From the NCBI RefSeq assembly GCF_014805625.2, contig NW_023998415.1, positions 37,926,228-37,990,227 on the forward strand: DNA of 64,000 bases, in the 5' to 3' direction. Each line of letters begins with the position of its first letter. Within the stretch, counting starts at the first letter, position 1. The notes beneath the pieces are model-generated. The model had not been told where the DNA came from. It made no database searches and saw only the letters and a list, made by a program, of their open reading frames with translations. The position numbers were made by a program, and so were the translations under genes. Origin of the DNA: Glossina fuscipes. Its lineage: Eukaryota; Arthropoda; Insecta; Diptera; Glossinidae. Positions 1-13,200 of the stretch are shown piece after piece.

Positions 1-955
1 TGTTTGTTAGATTTTATATTTTTATTATTCTCCGGCCAAGAAGAGTAGGTAGAATTTTCTTTATAGTGAGTCGGTGAAAGCATAATATTGGTCTGCGGCT
101 ACCACCTCCATATTTCTTTCTTTTTCCTCTCTTCTTTTCGTCAGTCATTGCGCTACACGAATAGAAGGGATTTCCTGAACGACTTATCATATTACGAAAA
201 TATAAAAAAAAAAATTAAATTTCAATAAGAATTTTCCGTGTTATCGACAAACGTTCAGTTGAAAACAATCTTTGAAATTAACAAAAAGAAATAGACGGTG
301 CACGTGGGAATGTCGTGCGTAATATTTTGAAACTTAAAAAAATTGTTGCTTGGTGTTTTTTTCAAATTTTAACGCCTTCATCGGTATTATTTTTTTTATT
401 CATAAAAAACTTCTCCATTTTCTTTACCCCTGTTTAGTTCGCTTTTTTTACTGGTTTTTTTTCTCCAGGCATTCCGATTCAGCAAATGCAAATATGGACT
501 TGATAATTCAGTATTAATGCTTATTACTGCTTCCAAGTAACTTTACTGTAACTCTTAAGGGGATCAAGATTATAAATTATTTTCATTTATCAATCCTTGT
601 TTCGGTGCGTTAATCTTTTCATTTCAATACATAAAGATATGAATAAATTACAGGCTTTATCTTTGACTATTAAATTGATTCAATCCGATTTCATGTTAGT
701 TCCAGTCGTCGGTCGGACAATAATGAACGAGTATTTATTAGTAAAGGTGACGAAACGCATACAGAAGTTTCTTTAGTTTCATATTGTCGTTTTGTCTTCT
801 TTGGCTTGTTATTTTCATATTGAAGATTCATTTTCCAAATTCCAAATTATATTGAGCTGTGACAATTAACATCTGTTTTTTGTTTACTGTAAAATGTATT
901 ACAAGAACACGTTTTAAAAATAAATTGGGTAAACCGCAAATTTTTAACACACAAA
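1..955. other. 5' flank of ste14, no gene seen
   Basis: A+T-rich sequence upstream of the ste14 start codon. I see no open frame that looks coding, no RNA gene and no clear repeat. It probably contains the ste14 promoter and 5' UTR, but no TATA box or initiator stands out enough to call. Confidence 0.4.
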
Positions 956-1998
956 ATGTGTTTAAACCAGACGCCGCCAATACAGCAGACTTGCTGTCCT
1001 ACAAATAAATTATGTCACGAAGGGCGTTTGAGTTTGGGTTGTTCTGTAGGTACCGCTGCTTTAGTATTGTTGCCTTCGGTACCACAAATTTATTTTGGCG
1101 TAGTACCCAAGGAGTGGGGAGCCGTATTATGGGGTCCAGTGCTATACTATGCTTTAATTAATTTGATAATACGTTTCATCCTACGACAAAACGATTATCA
1201 GGTATGTGTAATGTAATTCAAATTGGCAAATGGGTAATTTGCTTCCTGATGTTTTTTTTTTTGTTACTTTTAGTAGATTGCAATACGAGCCTCGTTTCTT
1301 GGATTTGTGGGTGCTACCAGTATTTTGTTAATATGTTTTGCGCCTTGTGTTTGGAAACAATTTGGTGTTTACGGTTTCTTTATGGCCTTTTTTCATTACA
1401 CGGAATTTTTAGCTATTGCCTGGTCAAATCCGAAAAGTTTATCACCCGACTCCTTTATGCTCAATCATTCATGGTCTTATGCTGCTGCTGCAACTGCCAG
1501 TTGGTTAGAATTCATTTTAGAGGTTTATCTATTGCCTGAATTCAAAAGTTTTTATTATGTCTGGCTGATGGGCGTTGTCCTATGCACGTTTGGCGAAATT
1601 GTGCGCAAGACAGCTATATTTACTGCTAGTATTAGTTTTACGCATTTGGTACTGTAAACTTTGCAAATATAATTTGATTTCTAAATAAATGTTAATATCT
1701 CCAATTTCAGGTGCAATATGAAAAGAGCGGCGATCATAAATTAATAACTCATGGAATATATGCTTTTGCACGGCATCCATCGTATGTGGGTTGGTTTTGG
1801 TGGTCAATTGGTACTCAGTTCATTTTACTTAATCCTATTTGCATTCTAATTTATGCTGTTGTGAGTTGGAAATTTTTCCACGATCGTATATATTGCGAAG
1901 AATACACTTTGTTGAATTTCTTTCGCAATGATTATAAAATATACCAGGACACAGTGCCTACCGGATTGCCATTTATTAAGGGTTTTATATTGGAATAA
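956..1998 (+). CDS. ste14: Isoprenylcysteine carboxyl methyltransferase (ICMT / ste14)
   Basis: Integral ER-membrane enzyme that methylates the C-terminal prenylcysteine of CAAX proteins such as Ras, Rho and lamins, using S-adenosylmethionine. Three exons join in phase 0: 956-1201, 1277-1648 and 1711-1998 (82+124+95 = 301 residues, close to the roughly 284 of human ICMT). The N-terminal half is a series of hydrophobic membrane spans. The C-terminal third carries the family signature: HLVQYEKSGDH, then RHPSYVGWFWWSIGTQ near residues 227-242, and PTGLPFIKG just before the stop. Intron 1 (75 bp) ends in a tandem TAGTAG acceptor, and only the second AG keeps the frame open. Intron 2 (62 bp) has a weak GTACTG donor; a GTAAAC five bases downstream would shift the frame. 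The first ATG of the frame was used as start. Family identity is very secure; exon ends rest on alignment from memory with the human protein. Confidence 0.93.
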
Positions 1999-2085
1999 GC
2001 AATTTTATTATCTGCAGGTATTCCGTTTCATCTTTCCATTGTAAATAATCTTTATTTCTAATTATTATTGCAACAACAATTTTTT

Positions 2086-2253
2086 ATTAAACGTGAATAC
2101 CTCGTTAAAACATGATAATACACCAACTAACATAATTAGTTAACATTTTTTAAACAAAAGATAATTTATTAATCTAATAACTATACGAAAATATGTCAAA
2201 TATACTATAAATGTAAATCAAATGTACATAGTGTTCTCTTTCAAAATAATAAA
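2086..2253 (+). promoter_or_regulatory. Candidate ste14 polyadenylation signals
   Basis: ATTAAA at 2086-2091, 88 nt after the stop codon, and AATAAA at 2248-2253 are the nearest poly(A) signal hexamers downstream of ste14. Either could define the 3' end; hexamers are common by chance in such A+T-rich DNA. Confidence 0.3.
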
Positions 2254-3700
2254 TGACTCAGTTATTGTAGGACTTAAAGAAGGAGCATATTATTGATATA
2301 TATTCTTTTAAATATAGAAAAATGTTGTGAAGATGGCATGCGCGTAAGACAATGTAAATTGCTTTCACTAAGAAAGAACGAACGATCTCTGGAGTACTCA
2401 ATTTTCATGGGATCTTAGTTAAAGGACGCAAATTTTAGTTTAGACTGATAAACATGATCAACTAGCATGACTTTTACAAAGAAAGGATGAATATTAGCTT
2501 AAGAGAATTGCAGTATTGATGATGATTGAAATAAAGTCAGCCATGTTCTCTCTTACGTAAATTGTACGCGTTGTAGGTGGCTTTGCGTCCATTTAACAAA
2601 AGACTTTCTAAGTTTAATGCTTAATGTTAATGTGATGGTCATTTATTTCTGATAAATGGTCTTTAAGATATGTTTCGGGACAAGTATAAATTCCTTCTAT
2701 ACATATGAACTTTCAATTGCACAACCTTCTGAAATTGAATTTTAAAGGAAATATTATTTATGAAGCAAAAAATTGAACATCAAGACACACTATTCTAACA
2801 CATTGCTAAGGAGTATGTTGAATTAAAAAAAAGAACATCTTTGCTTCGGACATGCAAGATGTCGACATATGAAGAAATTTGCCTCATCATCCAGATATAA
2901 CCTCTAGAAAAAAAATTCAATATTAGAAAGCAATACGATTTTTTTATTTTCTCGCAAGAAATATTTATCTCGGTCTCGTCGTCCATAGGCCTAATCTGTT
3001 CTTCTAAACAAACCTAAAAAATAAAAAACAATAATTAGTGCTACCACGCTCGATTCTTTCAATGCTATCGCGAGTTACCCTCTCTAGTCCCATGGATCTA
3101 TATCTGTGGAAAGGGCATTCACAACATAGTTGTGTTTCGGTAAAGGCATTATTTTGCAGTTAGTACAATTGCAAAATATATTTGCTTTGCATTCAATATA
3201 AAACGATTGCCGTTTCTAACGAATCCTTCAGCGAAATGTTTAATGATTGTCTAATAATCTGATTGTCAAGTCCACCTTTTTGCTTTTCCATATTTTCGTC
3301 GCTAATGTACTAAGATGTTCAAATCTGGTTTCCTAGATATATTTTCTATATATATTCTCTTTGGCATTTTCCATACTTCGCTGCATCTGATTCTATCTAT
3401 ACCAAGGCATTTTTGAGAAAAGAAAAACCTTAATATACTCGAATAATAATAATAATAATAATACACTAAATCATGGTCAGCAATAAATTATCGGAGGTGC
3501 TTGATTCTTCTCAGGTAACCTTTTGATAGCGCTACAAATAGTAATTCATGCAATGTAGAAAACATGCCTGAGGCAATTTTAAAAATTCGCGCTGTTCAGC
3601 GCATTTCCATATCCGTCAGACAATACGTCATATCTTATAGTAAACATTTACTTGCTTCATTTAGGCGTATATTGAAAAGAAAGCCAAACGATTTTCAAAA
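2254..3700. other. Intergenic, no gene seen
   Basis: Convergent intergenic region between ste14 (+) and the transporter (-). The only notable items are a short AAT microsatellite at 3441-3463 and scattered A/T tracts. The 63-codon open frame at 2795-2986 looks like chance. Confidence 0.4.
3441..3463. repeat. (AAT)n microsatellite
   Basis: About seven uninterrupted AAT/TAA units in the intergenic region downstream of the two convergent genes. Confidence 0.8.
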
Positions 3701-3706
3701 TTAATT

Positions 3707-3716
3707 TTTATTTATT
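3707..3716 (-). promoter_or_regulatory. Candidate transporter polyadenylation signals
   Basis: Two overlapping AATAAA hexamers on the minus strand (TTTATTTATT on plus), about 585 nt after the transporter stop codon. If used, the 3' UTR would include the C-rich and G-rich tracts at 3849-3976. Inference from position only. Confidence 0.3.
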
Positions 3717-3848
3717 TTTTTAATTTTTTGTTTTTTTTCCATAGAATTTCAGTCTTCTATATTATAAGTATTAAATAAGTAATGAAAAAATGTAAAAACA
3801 GGCTAAATATAAACGATTAGAGCAAATTTTGTTTTATAATTTTTTTTT

Positions 3849-3976
3849 CCCCCCACCCCCATTTAGATGGTGTGGCTGGCGCTAATGCATACCTAAAATC
3901 GTTTACACATAAAAGATAACAACAAACTAAACAAACAAATGGTTGAGAGAGGTGGGGGGCGGGGGGGGGGGGGGGC
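3849..3976. repeat. Complementary poly-C and poly-G tracts
   Basis: A C-rich tract (six C, an A, five C) near 3849-3860 is followed about 90 bp later by a G-rich tract at 3951-3976 (GGTGGGGGGC followed by fifteen G and a C). The two are partly reverse complementary over nine or more bases and could form a hairpin. The plus-strand G tract could also form a quadruplex. They lie downstream of the transporter stop, probably in its 3' UTR. Confidence 0.75.
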
Positions 3977-4299
3977 GATGAATTAAACGTATGAATAGTA
4001 ATTAAATCAAAAGAAAGTCTTCTTACGCGATTAACAAAAATTGATTGATTAATATTTGATCATAAATTAAATCGTTAAAATTTTTAAATTTATATATAGA
4101 AATCAAAACATTTTGCTTAACCCTTTTAAAACTTGAATGCCAAACGTGGCAGTATAAAAGATATTTTTCGTATATACGATCGAAATTAATCAATGGGACA
4201 AACGCGTGGTGGCATATTCAACTTTTGTTGGTGTTTAAATAAAAATTTTTGTATAACTCTTGAATGCTGTTTTTAAATGCTTCATATTCTCCATAAGGT

Positions 4300-7200
4300 T
4301 TAGTTAATGTTACCATTATCATTGGAACTGTTGTTGCTGTTATTGACGACAATTGGGTTTGAGTTGCTATTGCCCTCTAGTAGTGTTTGGATTTCATTTA
4401 AACTTTTCCCTTTTGTTTCTGGCACGAAGAGGAAAACGAATACCGCTCCCAGTACGGTAATGCCAGCGAATAACCAAAACGTTTGACCGCTTCCGAGAGC
4501 CTCTTTCATATTTACGAATGTTTTAGTTACAATGAAAGCCAAAACCCAATTTGATGTGCCAGCGATAGAGCCAGCCACACCTTTAATATCCGAAGCAAAT
4601 AATTCGCCCATCATTAACCAAGGCACAGGTCCAAAACCTATTGAGAACATTATGATGAAAACACATAAGGCGCTAACTGGTAGCCAACCCAAATTGGCAA
4701 CGGAATCGTTATCGTTGTCTTTCATGTAAAAGTAAACACCCATCGCTACGGTGGAGAGAGCCATAACAATGGCGGATGCCAACAACAATAAACGGCGACC
4801 GAGTTTATCCACTACCATAACTGAGACAAATGTAGCAATTACTTGCATGACTCCTACTACTATCGTCGAGAGATCCTCATCGATACCAGTTTCTGCGTCC
4901 TGTAATCAAAAATCAGTTAATTATACATAAAAGGTATCATACGGTACCGTACGGTACTCCCGCTATCATTCCATCTTCCGTTTACCTTAAAAATGTCGGT
5001 AGAATAAAAGATGACCGCGTTAATGCCACACAATTGTTGAAAAAACATAAGCCCCAAACTAATGGCCAGAGCTTTAAGTGTCACGGGCCGCAGTAAGGCC
5101 GTGCCCACTGACACGGAATTCTGTTTGATTTGTTCTTCAGTGGCTTTCAGCTCTTCTAATTCCGGATTGTAGTTAAAATCCTTCCCGCGTAACCATTGAA
5201 TCGATTTTATGGCACTTTCGTTTTTACTTTTGCTGACCTAAAAAAAAAAAAAAAAAAAAAAAAAAAACTTAGATAATTCGATAATTAAAGCAATAAAAAA
5301 AAATATTAACTGCTCCTACGCATTCTACAGGATGCTCAAGTATGTCCACATATAGTTACGCTTCGTCACAAATTTTCGAACTTTACGGTCTGACATCTCA
5401 ACTTGTATTACCCGAATAGAAAGAATGTCGAATAGTTACACGCGCCTATAGCTGAGAGTAATGTAATGATTTTTTGTCACGTAATAGATTTATTCGAAAC
5501 AGAACAACTATCCGTTCGTCTTGAAGCTCCCTCGCAATGCAACATGGAAATAATGAATCGATTTTTATGAAGTCATGTAATCAATTGTTCTGTGTTCTGG
5601 ATTTAACGGTACCACAAAAATGGCTTATGAAAAGCAAAAGTCATGACAGACCAAGTTCGAAATTTGGTCGAGTAGAACGCATGAATTTGAATTAATTTTT
5701 ATAACTTTTTTGCATTCTATAGAACGCTGTAAAAGAGTAGACTGCAAAGTATTCATCACATATATAGAAATTTTATTTATTTATTTTTTTTTCATTTCTT
5801 TTTCAACTTGCCAAATACGTGGGCGATTCCGGCATAAAAACGAATATGGCTCCGAATATTAATGGTATTACACCGCATACTAAACTCATGGCGAATACAT
5901 CTAGACCGGCACCAATGGCATAAATAAATAATATACCGGCTGTAACCATCAGTTGAAAAAAGCTGCCCAGTGTACCGCGGATATCCTTCTGAGCAATTTC
6001 GCCAGTGTACATGGGAGCCGTAACGCAAAATGCACCGCCCGAAATGCCCAAAATGAACCGAGCTGCATACATCATTTCGACATTTTGGGCCCAAATCAAC
6101 AAAGCCCAGCCCAATGTGAAAGGTAATACCAACAATAGCATAGTTAGCTTGCGTCCGATCATATTGATAAGAAAACCGATCGGTATACATATAAAGGCGG
6201 CGCCCAATGTCATCGCTGAACCGATCCAAGAGAAAGCGGCATCGCTCACTGGAAAGCCATATTCACCGCCAGTTAAACGATTTTGAGCTGGTGAAGTCCA
6301 ACCCAAAAGCGTACCAGCTGCAAAAGCACCACCGGCCGCCGATAACGCAGCGACATACTGAGGAAAAGTTTTCGATTCTATTCCAGTTGTGTGTACCATT
6401 TTGTTTAATAAATTCTGCTGCTCCTGCAAAAATCACATCAAATATATTTACGATATTTACGGTTTTTTTCATTAGTCGATATGCGAAAAAGGTAAATATA
6501 GTAAGATGAGTAAAGTTCTTAATTGGACTACTGGTCTATAAAGCACTTTTAAGCGTTTAACTTTTGATAAGTTTATATCGCTGCACGTAATATAGATGGC
6601 GTAAAGCCAAATTTGCTCGATTAGTAAGTCAATTAACCTAATCTTAAGAAAGATAAAACCGTTTATTATTTTCGATATAATTCTTTCAATCGAATAGCTA
6701 GCTAGCTTAAGACAATCCAAATCAATCACTGAAAATCTTTAAAAAAAATGCCATCTTTGATCATGATGCAGTACATCGTTACGGGATATAACATACGATG
6801 TGGTTAACTGAAGAGAAAAAGAAAGACGCATGTAATACTTAAGCTTGATTGACATAATTTAAATATTGTCCGTCAAGACAAAGGTATACGCAATATATTT
6901 AGTTTAAGTCGAATTTTCGACTCCCATTATTTATGCAGAATTTATTTTGAAAAATACGAACATAATATGAGTATATAGCATAGTTCGCCTGTCTGTACCT
7001 GACTACTTATTTATTCGATTGCAGATCATAAGAATACAATTTTAGGTATTCGTGTAAAAGAAAATCCTAAGCGATTTGAAATCGTTTTTAAATGTTGTTA
7101 ACGGTATGATATAATTAATTAATATCTATATATAGCTATATACACTCCATCTCTATGTATATGCAAAAGTCGATATAAATCAATAAAATCATAGGAAAAC

Positions 7201-10200
7201 TTGTTTGATTTGCAAGAAAAAAAAAAAAAAAAAAAAAATTTAATGATATTTCAAGGTCAACAATTTGAAAACAATGTTCATTATCTAGGCTAAGTGGAGC
7301 TGTTATCAATTCCTGTTTATTTACGATTGATTAAAGTTCAAAATATGCGGTACCTTTCTAACGCAGCGTCTATTAAAGGCATAAACTACAAGTGGACTAC
7401 TAACAAAGCAGATAGGGAAACGCAAAGCACACATGCTATGCGAAGCATCGGAAAGATTGATAATATATATCCCATATATAGAAATCTGTTTCCTCACTCG
7501 CCTTACATTCTCCGGCATGATAGCTCTGAAAAGGGTACTGCCATGACACTACGGTGATATTATGTGAACGCACATTAGGATAAGTACACGAAAGAGAGCA
7601 AACTTATGGATTTATTCTTGCATTGAATCCCGCAAACATATCGCCTGAAAATGCATATATATATATATATATATATTACGATCAACTTTTCAAAGGTCGG
7701 CGGTTAAGCATTTCTACCGGCTTGTTGAAGGTCATATTTGTAGGTTGATAATGCCCGTCTTTCAAGTTGATTGATATATGGACGTAAAATTGTTAAGCCT
7801 TCTAACCTTCTTGCCTTTATTTTTGTGAAGTTGACAGGTTCAGCAGTAGGTGAGTAATGAGTAAACAGTCTTAATCGATCCGACAGTTTTACTTTACACA
7901 AATGTATATATATATATATATATAAACTTTGTAGATCGTTGCGTGCAGGGTGCTTCAAAAGAAATAAAGAAAATTTGTGAATTTTTATAGGTCCGTTGGA
8001 GGCCGGTATAAAATGCACGAAAGTGAATGTAGCACTGACATCGGTGCTGTATTGCAAGGCGTTTGCCGGTAATGAAAAAGTACAGCAACACAAATTTTTC
8101 TACAAGATCTACTGAAGACGCGTAACTGGTTGTTGAAGTTATGCATATATATATATATACAAAGGCATACATGAGCACGGCGAAGTCGCATTTTATACAT
8201 ATATGAATGAATGTTAAATTTTGCATTTATCATTGCGATATGCATCCTCGTTTTTGCATTACGTTTGTAACATGGTTAGGTTAAAAATTCCGCCAACTGA
8301 TTGCCGCGATGCTGGCGTTTTTCTTCATATCTTTTTTTTTTTTGAAATTCGCAAAATCAAAGCTTGAGGCGGATGAGTAAGAAATAAGTTTTATAAATTT
8401 TCAAAAACCGCTTAACTCCGTTTAAAGTAACGAAACAAAATGCGAAACGAAACTCTTTAAATAAAAATAAAAACTCTCGGTGTTTTTTGAGAATGAAAGC
8501 GTCGCAAGAAGTTGGCGATGAACAAAATTCATATCAAAAATCTAAATCTTATAAGTGGTTGGGTATTCAATAGTCGGTTTAAATTCGCTTCATGCTGTTT
8601 ATATGTTTTCTTTTGTTTGCTGCTAAAAAGTTTTTCTCCCGTTTCTTCTTCTTCTTTTTTTTTTTACTTGTTGACGCTTTCGTTCAGTTTTCACTCGGAA
8701 TGCATCTCGTTTGTAAAAAAAAAAATGCAAAGAAACAAAAACAAGCTGCAAATTTCTTCGCTGCATGGCTGGCTAGTACGAATACAGTTTAAGAGGCGTT
8801 TAACTGGCGATGCGTACATTGAATCTTATTTGATTCAATTAAATGAATTAAAGTCATTTCCTTTCCTGCAACGATCATAACTTTTATTTTGATAAAATAT
8901 TTTATCTAAAAACAATATCAAAGTAAACAAAATATATATGCCTATATATAAGTATATACATATATATTTAAAAGCTTTATCTGGCTTAAATAAGTCATAT
9001 TAATTCACAAGATTAACTTCCCAGCTATTGTTGCATATTCTAGGCAGTGAATTTTACTTTACTTTACTTTATTTTTATAAAATTTGCATCAAATTTTGTA
9101 GCCCTTTTCCTGTTACTGTCACTGTTACTTGCGTAGAGAAAAATGAGAAAACCAAAAGCATTAATAATAGTATAATATAATAAGAGGCAGTGTAGAGTAA
9201 CAATGAAAACGGAATAAACGGAAGAACTGGACTGAACTCAACTCAACTCAACTGAACTGAACTGAACTGAACTGATCTGATTCCAGGATATAAACTGTGA
9301 AGTTTTAATGTCACACTCTTCGAACCTTGTGGCGAACAGTGCTTTCATTCTCTTTTATAAACAATAAATTCCAGAGGTTTAGCATAGTTTTCTATATCAT
9401 ATTTTTTATATAGATTTCGTGTAAAGAATTCGCCAAAAACGATGTAGTATCCATAAGGAATTTGCATTTTTTACTTAACAAAACAAAACAAAAGCATTGT
9501 AGTCGGCTACTGTCGACCGTTAAATACCCGACACTACCTCACTTAATACAGTTAATGGTTTTTCCGGTAACTATTTTTCAAAATAAAAAAAAAAAAAATT
9601 TATAGAACAAATGGTCGACCAAGTGGCCCCATCCAAACAATTTTTTAATATTGTTTCCGCTTGGGCGAAAACACATCGATGTAGCGAATTTCATCAACAT
9701 GTCTGCCAAAATCACGACCGGCAGCTTGAACATAAAAATAAATGAATGCACATCAGTTGGACGTACGGACAGATAAACCGATAAGCTTAGAATTGCTATC
9801 TGGGTCTGTTCCAAATCCTTCTAGGCAACCTCGATCGAGTTAATATAGTCCGTTCCATAAGTGGTGTAGAGTATAATACAAGAAATTAATTTAAAGAAAA
9901 AAAAAAAAAAAAAAAAAAAGATTAAATTCACTAAATACATTCCCATTACAAACATATTGTATTTTTTCTGCTCATCTCTAAATATTTTCTTAGGAATGTT
10001 AAATGTTCTCTGCCTTCTTCTAAGTGTCTTCCCATTTTTTTTTTTTTTTTTCTCATATCTTCTATAAGTTTTTTTTTTTCTTCTCGTTCTCTTTTATAAG
10101 TAACACATGCTTTTTGTTTATAAAGAAATTAAGAGATTGTTTTTGTCCATAACGAAAGAACGTGTAAAAAACATGTTCAATCTTGGACAGCGCGAGTATC

Positions 10201-13200
10201 GAAATCGATTTAGCCATGTTGGCCAGTTCTTGGTGCTTGGCTTGAAAGCCAAAAACCTTACATTGAAATTTGTTCTTTTTATGAGGATAAGTTGAAAAAT
10301 TACCAAAATCGTTAGTCAGATCGGCCCATAATTAATAACAATCTAATCATTTATACTTTTTTTTCAATGCGTGACTTTAATATACTTTGAGTTTTTTCTC
10401 TTTTTTTTTTTTTTTTCTAAGATAGGAAAATGTTTCAACTGATTCATAGCATTGCCCACATTAATCACGAGATCATCTATATGGAAATCAATGTGTTTGG
10501 TTTGTACGGTTACCGACCAATTAAAATATGAATTCAACTATCGAATATTAGTCCATATTAACGGGTCTTTCTTCTGTTTGAAGTGTACTGTTTAAAAGCC
10601 AATCAGCCGTATTCGTGAATGGTCTGTCGTGTTTAAATTAATTTTCCCAGTTAAGTACTCAGTTATAACATGCATAGGGTCAGGCAAGTCATTATTCATT
10701 TTAATAAGTCACTAAGGCTACCTTATTGATGTATATCTTTCTTGAGTAATTGAAGTGATCGAACTACTGCGAATGCAAACCTTACCGACCTCAAAAAATT
10801 ATTTTAAAATGCCTTATCGTATAGCTTCGCAGTTAAGGTTTAGTCTAATACCGTATACCATCGTACATTTTATAAATTTTTTTTTTTTTTTTTTTTTTTT
10901 TTAGGTTCTGGATGCTTTGAAACCTTTAGAATATGCGAAGCACAATTTATCATTTGCAAGAAATTTTACCGCGTTTAGAAAAAGGGGTCTATGTCAAGGA
11001 CATACGTGCTGAGTTGTTACAGACATCTATCATCTATCATTTATCTATCGATTTCTAACTTCTCTAATGCATTCGCAAATGTCTTTACGAAGTATTTTTG
11101 CACTTTTAGAAGCATTTCGCAACAGAAATATATCTTCCTTAAGATGTCGGTGACATAAACGTGGCGCTAAAAACTTTCAACCCTTCTGTCGAGAAATTAA
11201 AAAGCGAGGGATGAAGCTTTTGATGCAGCATGTAACATGTCAAACGGGCGGATTTTTCTTTGCTAGATCCACCAAAAACGGTACTTTCGTACGGTAAAAT
11301 CGTTGAGGAAAGAGAATAAAGAAAAATATTTCCTAAAGCGGGGATAGTCCACATTTTTTAAGACTTGTGTGTGTATATTATAAAAAAAGTTACAGTTTAT
11401 CGCAAAGTAAAACAAGTAAGGAACTTATATTCGGCTGTGAACGAATCTCACTTACCCACCCCTATACTTTTCGCATTCTATTCTCCAAGTTCTTTTGTTT
11501 GATACCCATATCGGTGGTATTATTAAGAAAAACTTAATCGTGATATTTACGATATTCATTTTAGAATTAACCAATTTTTAGGCAGATATCTTCAGTTGAG
11601 GAATGTACAAAATAGTTTTAAACATTTTGTCTTGTTTGTCTTACTATAAATTAAGCATAAAAAGTTAAAAAAATGAAAAAAATAAAATTTAATTACTCGT
11701 AACTTTGTGTGGGCAGGGCCGATTGCTTCCATTTTTGGACCTAATGAGTAGAGTGCTGCGTAAAGTAAACGTGCAAAAATTTCAATCTTCTAACTTTAAC
11801 AATTTCGGTATAACGCGCAAAAATCTAAAAATTTTTGTAAAAAAAACCGAGTGGCGTTCGCTTTACGCGCCACTGCGCACTTCTGCTCTAACCAATTTGG
11901 CCCATTTTCAATACCAATCTGCGTGCATGAATTTTCAATGTTTCTACCAAATTTAAAGTCGATATTTTCATTTTTGCGACCAGAAGATTGCGAATAATAC
12001 ACACCTCACAGACGGACAGACACGGCTAAATCAATTCAGAATTTCACGCTGATCAAGAATATACATACTTTATAGAGTGCCCTGAAGTTTCCTTTTGGGT
12101 GTTACATACATTATGGAAAAATCATAATGAGTATACCCTCGTCTTACAGTGATGGGTGTAAAATAAGAGCAAATACAATAAGCATTCAATATTGGGAAGT
12201 ATGCGCATGTAAAACAAACTAAGCGTTTAATTACGATCGCAAAGGCAAAAAAACTAAATCATTACTCCAAACCGTGCACCGTCGTGCACAGTTTCAATGC
12301 AACAATTTTCAGCGATATTCCGCAACTCGAGATTTTTGATATGTATTGAAAAATGTCGAGCTCAACTTTCACGACAATGTCCAGGACACGTCAATATCAA
12401 ACTCGCTCTAAACGCTTCAGGCGGCACTAACTTATCAATATCACATTTCAACAAATCTAAGCAAATTTAAGCTGCGGACTTTTGCAGTGTTGTTGTCTTA
12501 AAATACGCTTAAATTCATTGAAACTCTTTACAGCACATTTTGTTTGTTGTAATTTGTCGCCCATTGTTTACATACACTATGTGGTAAATGAATAATAAAA
12601 TCAAGTATGATTTCGTATTTTATTTATGTTTATTCAGTTTTTTCACATCATTTTCTTATTCCCTCCATATCGTGCGGCGGGAACCAAGCGTGAAGGTAGC
12701 CGATCTTTTAGTGAGAAGAAAAATGTGGGCTACGCACAGTGCGCTAACTTCATGCCACCATATATTTGAAGGAAAGAAGGACAATTTTATAATATTGGGA
12801 TTGGGGTGTAGTTGAGAAAATAGTATAACATTTTTTACGTTAACATATTTCAAAACTTTAAAAAGGTTATTCTCGAAACATGATTTTTGAGATCGGCAGA
12901 CAGCACTACGTACAACATTCTTTAATGCATTTCGTTCGTTTTTTTTTTTTATTTTTTTTTTTAGTTCATTTAAACAAAAATTTGGGTGGAATAATTCGTT
13001 TAAATCCGTAGGTCAAGTTCGAAAGCGGCCTTGATCAGACATATATATCCATAAATATAATAGCTCAGAAAATTTATAGTCAATTAAAGATTTTAAAATA
13101 TTTCTTCTGTTAACAATTTAAAACATATAATGATATCGATTTATAGACTTAATTGTTAGAGTCTCCCCACTATCCTCCCGGATATGGTTTTAACGAACGA

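Noticed and set aside
1204..1539. 111-codon plus-strand frame, Cys/Phe-rich
   Set aside because: Out-of-frame reading of ste14 intron 1 and exon 2.
5792..6229. 145-codon minus-strand frame
   Set aside because: Out-of-frame shadow of transporter exon 2, which carries all expected motifs in the other frame.
7704..8245. Overlapping minus-strand frames of 86-129 codons
   Set aside because: Contain ATATAT-encoded Tyr/Ile repeats and overlap each other in all frames; no recognisable domain.
8512..8880. 122-codon plus-strand frame, Phe/Ser-rich
   Set aside because: Driven by TTC and T-rich tracts in the transporter intron; no splice or family support.
11139..11354. Minus-strand 71-codon frame with varied residues
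   Set aside because: Looked protein-like but matches no family I can name and has stops on both sides without splice sites.
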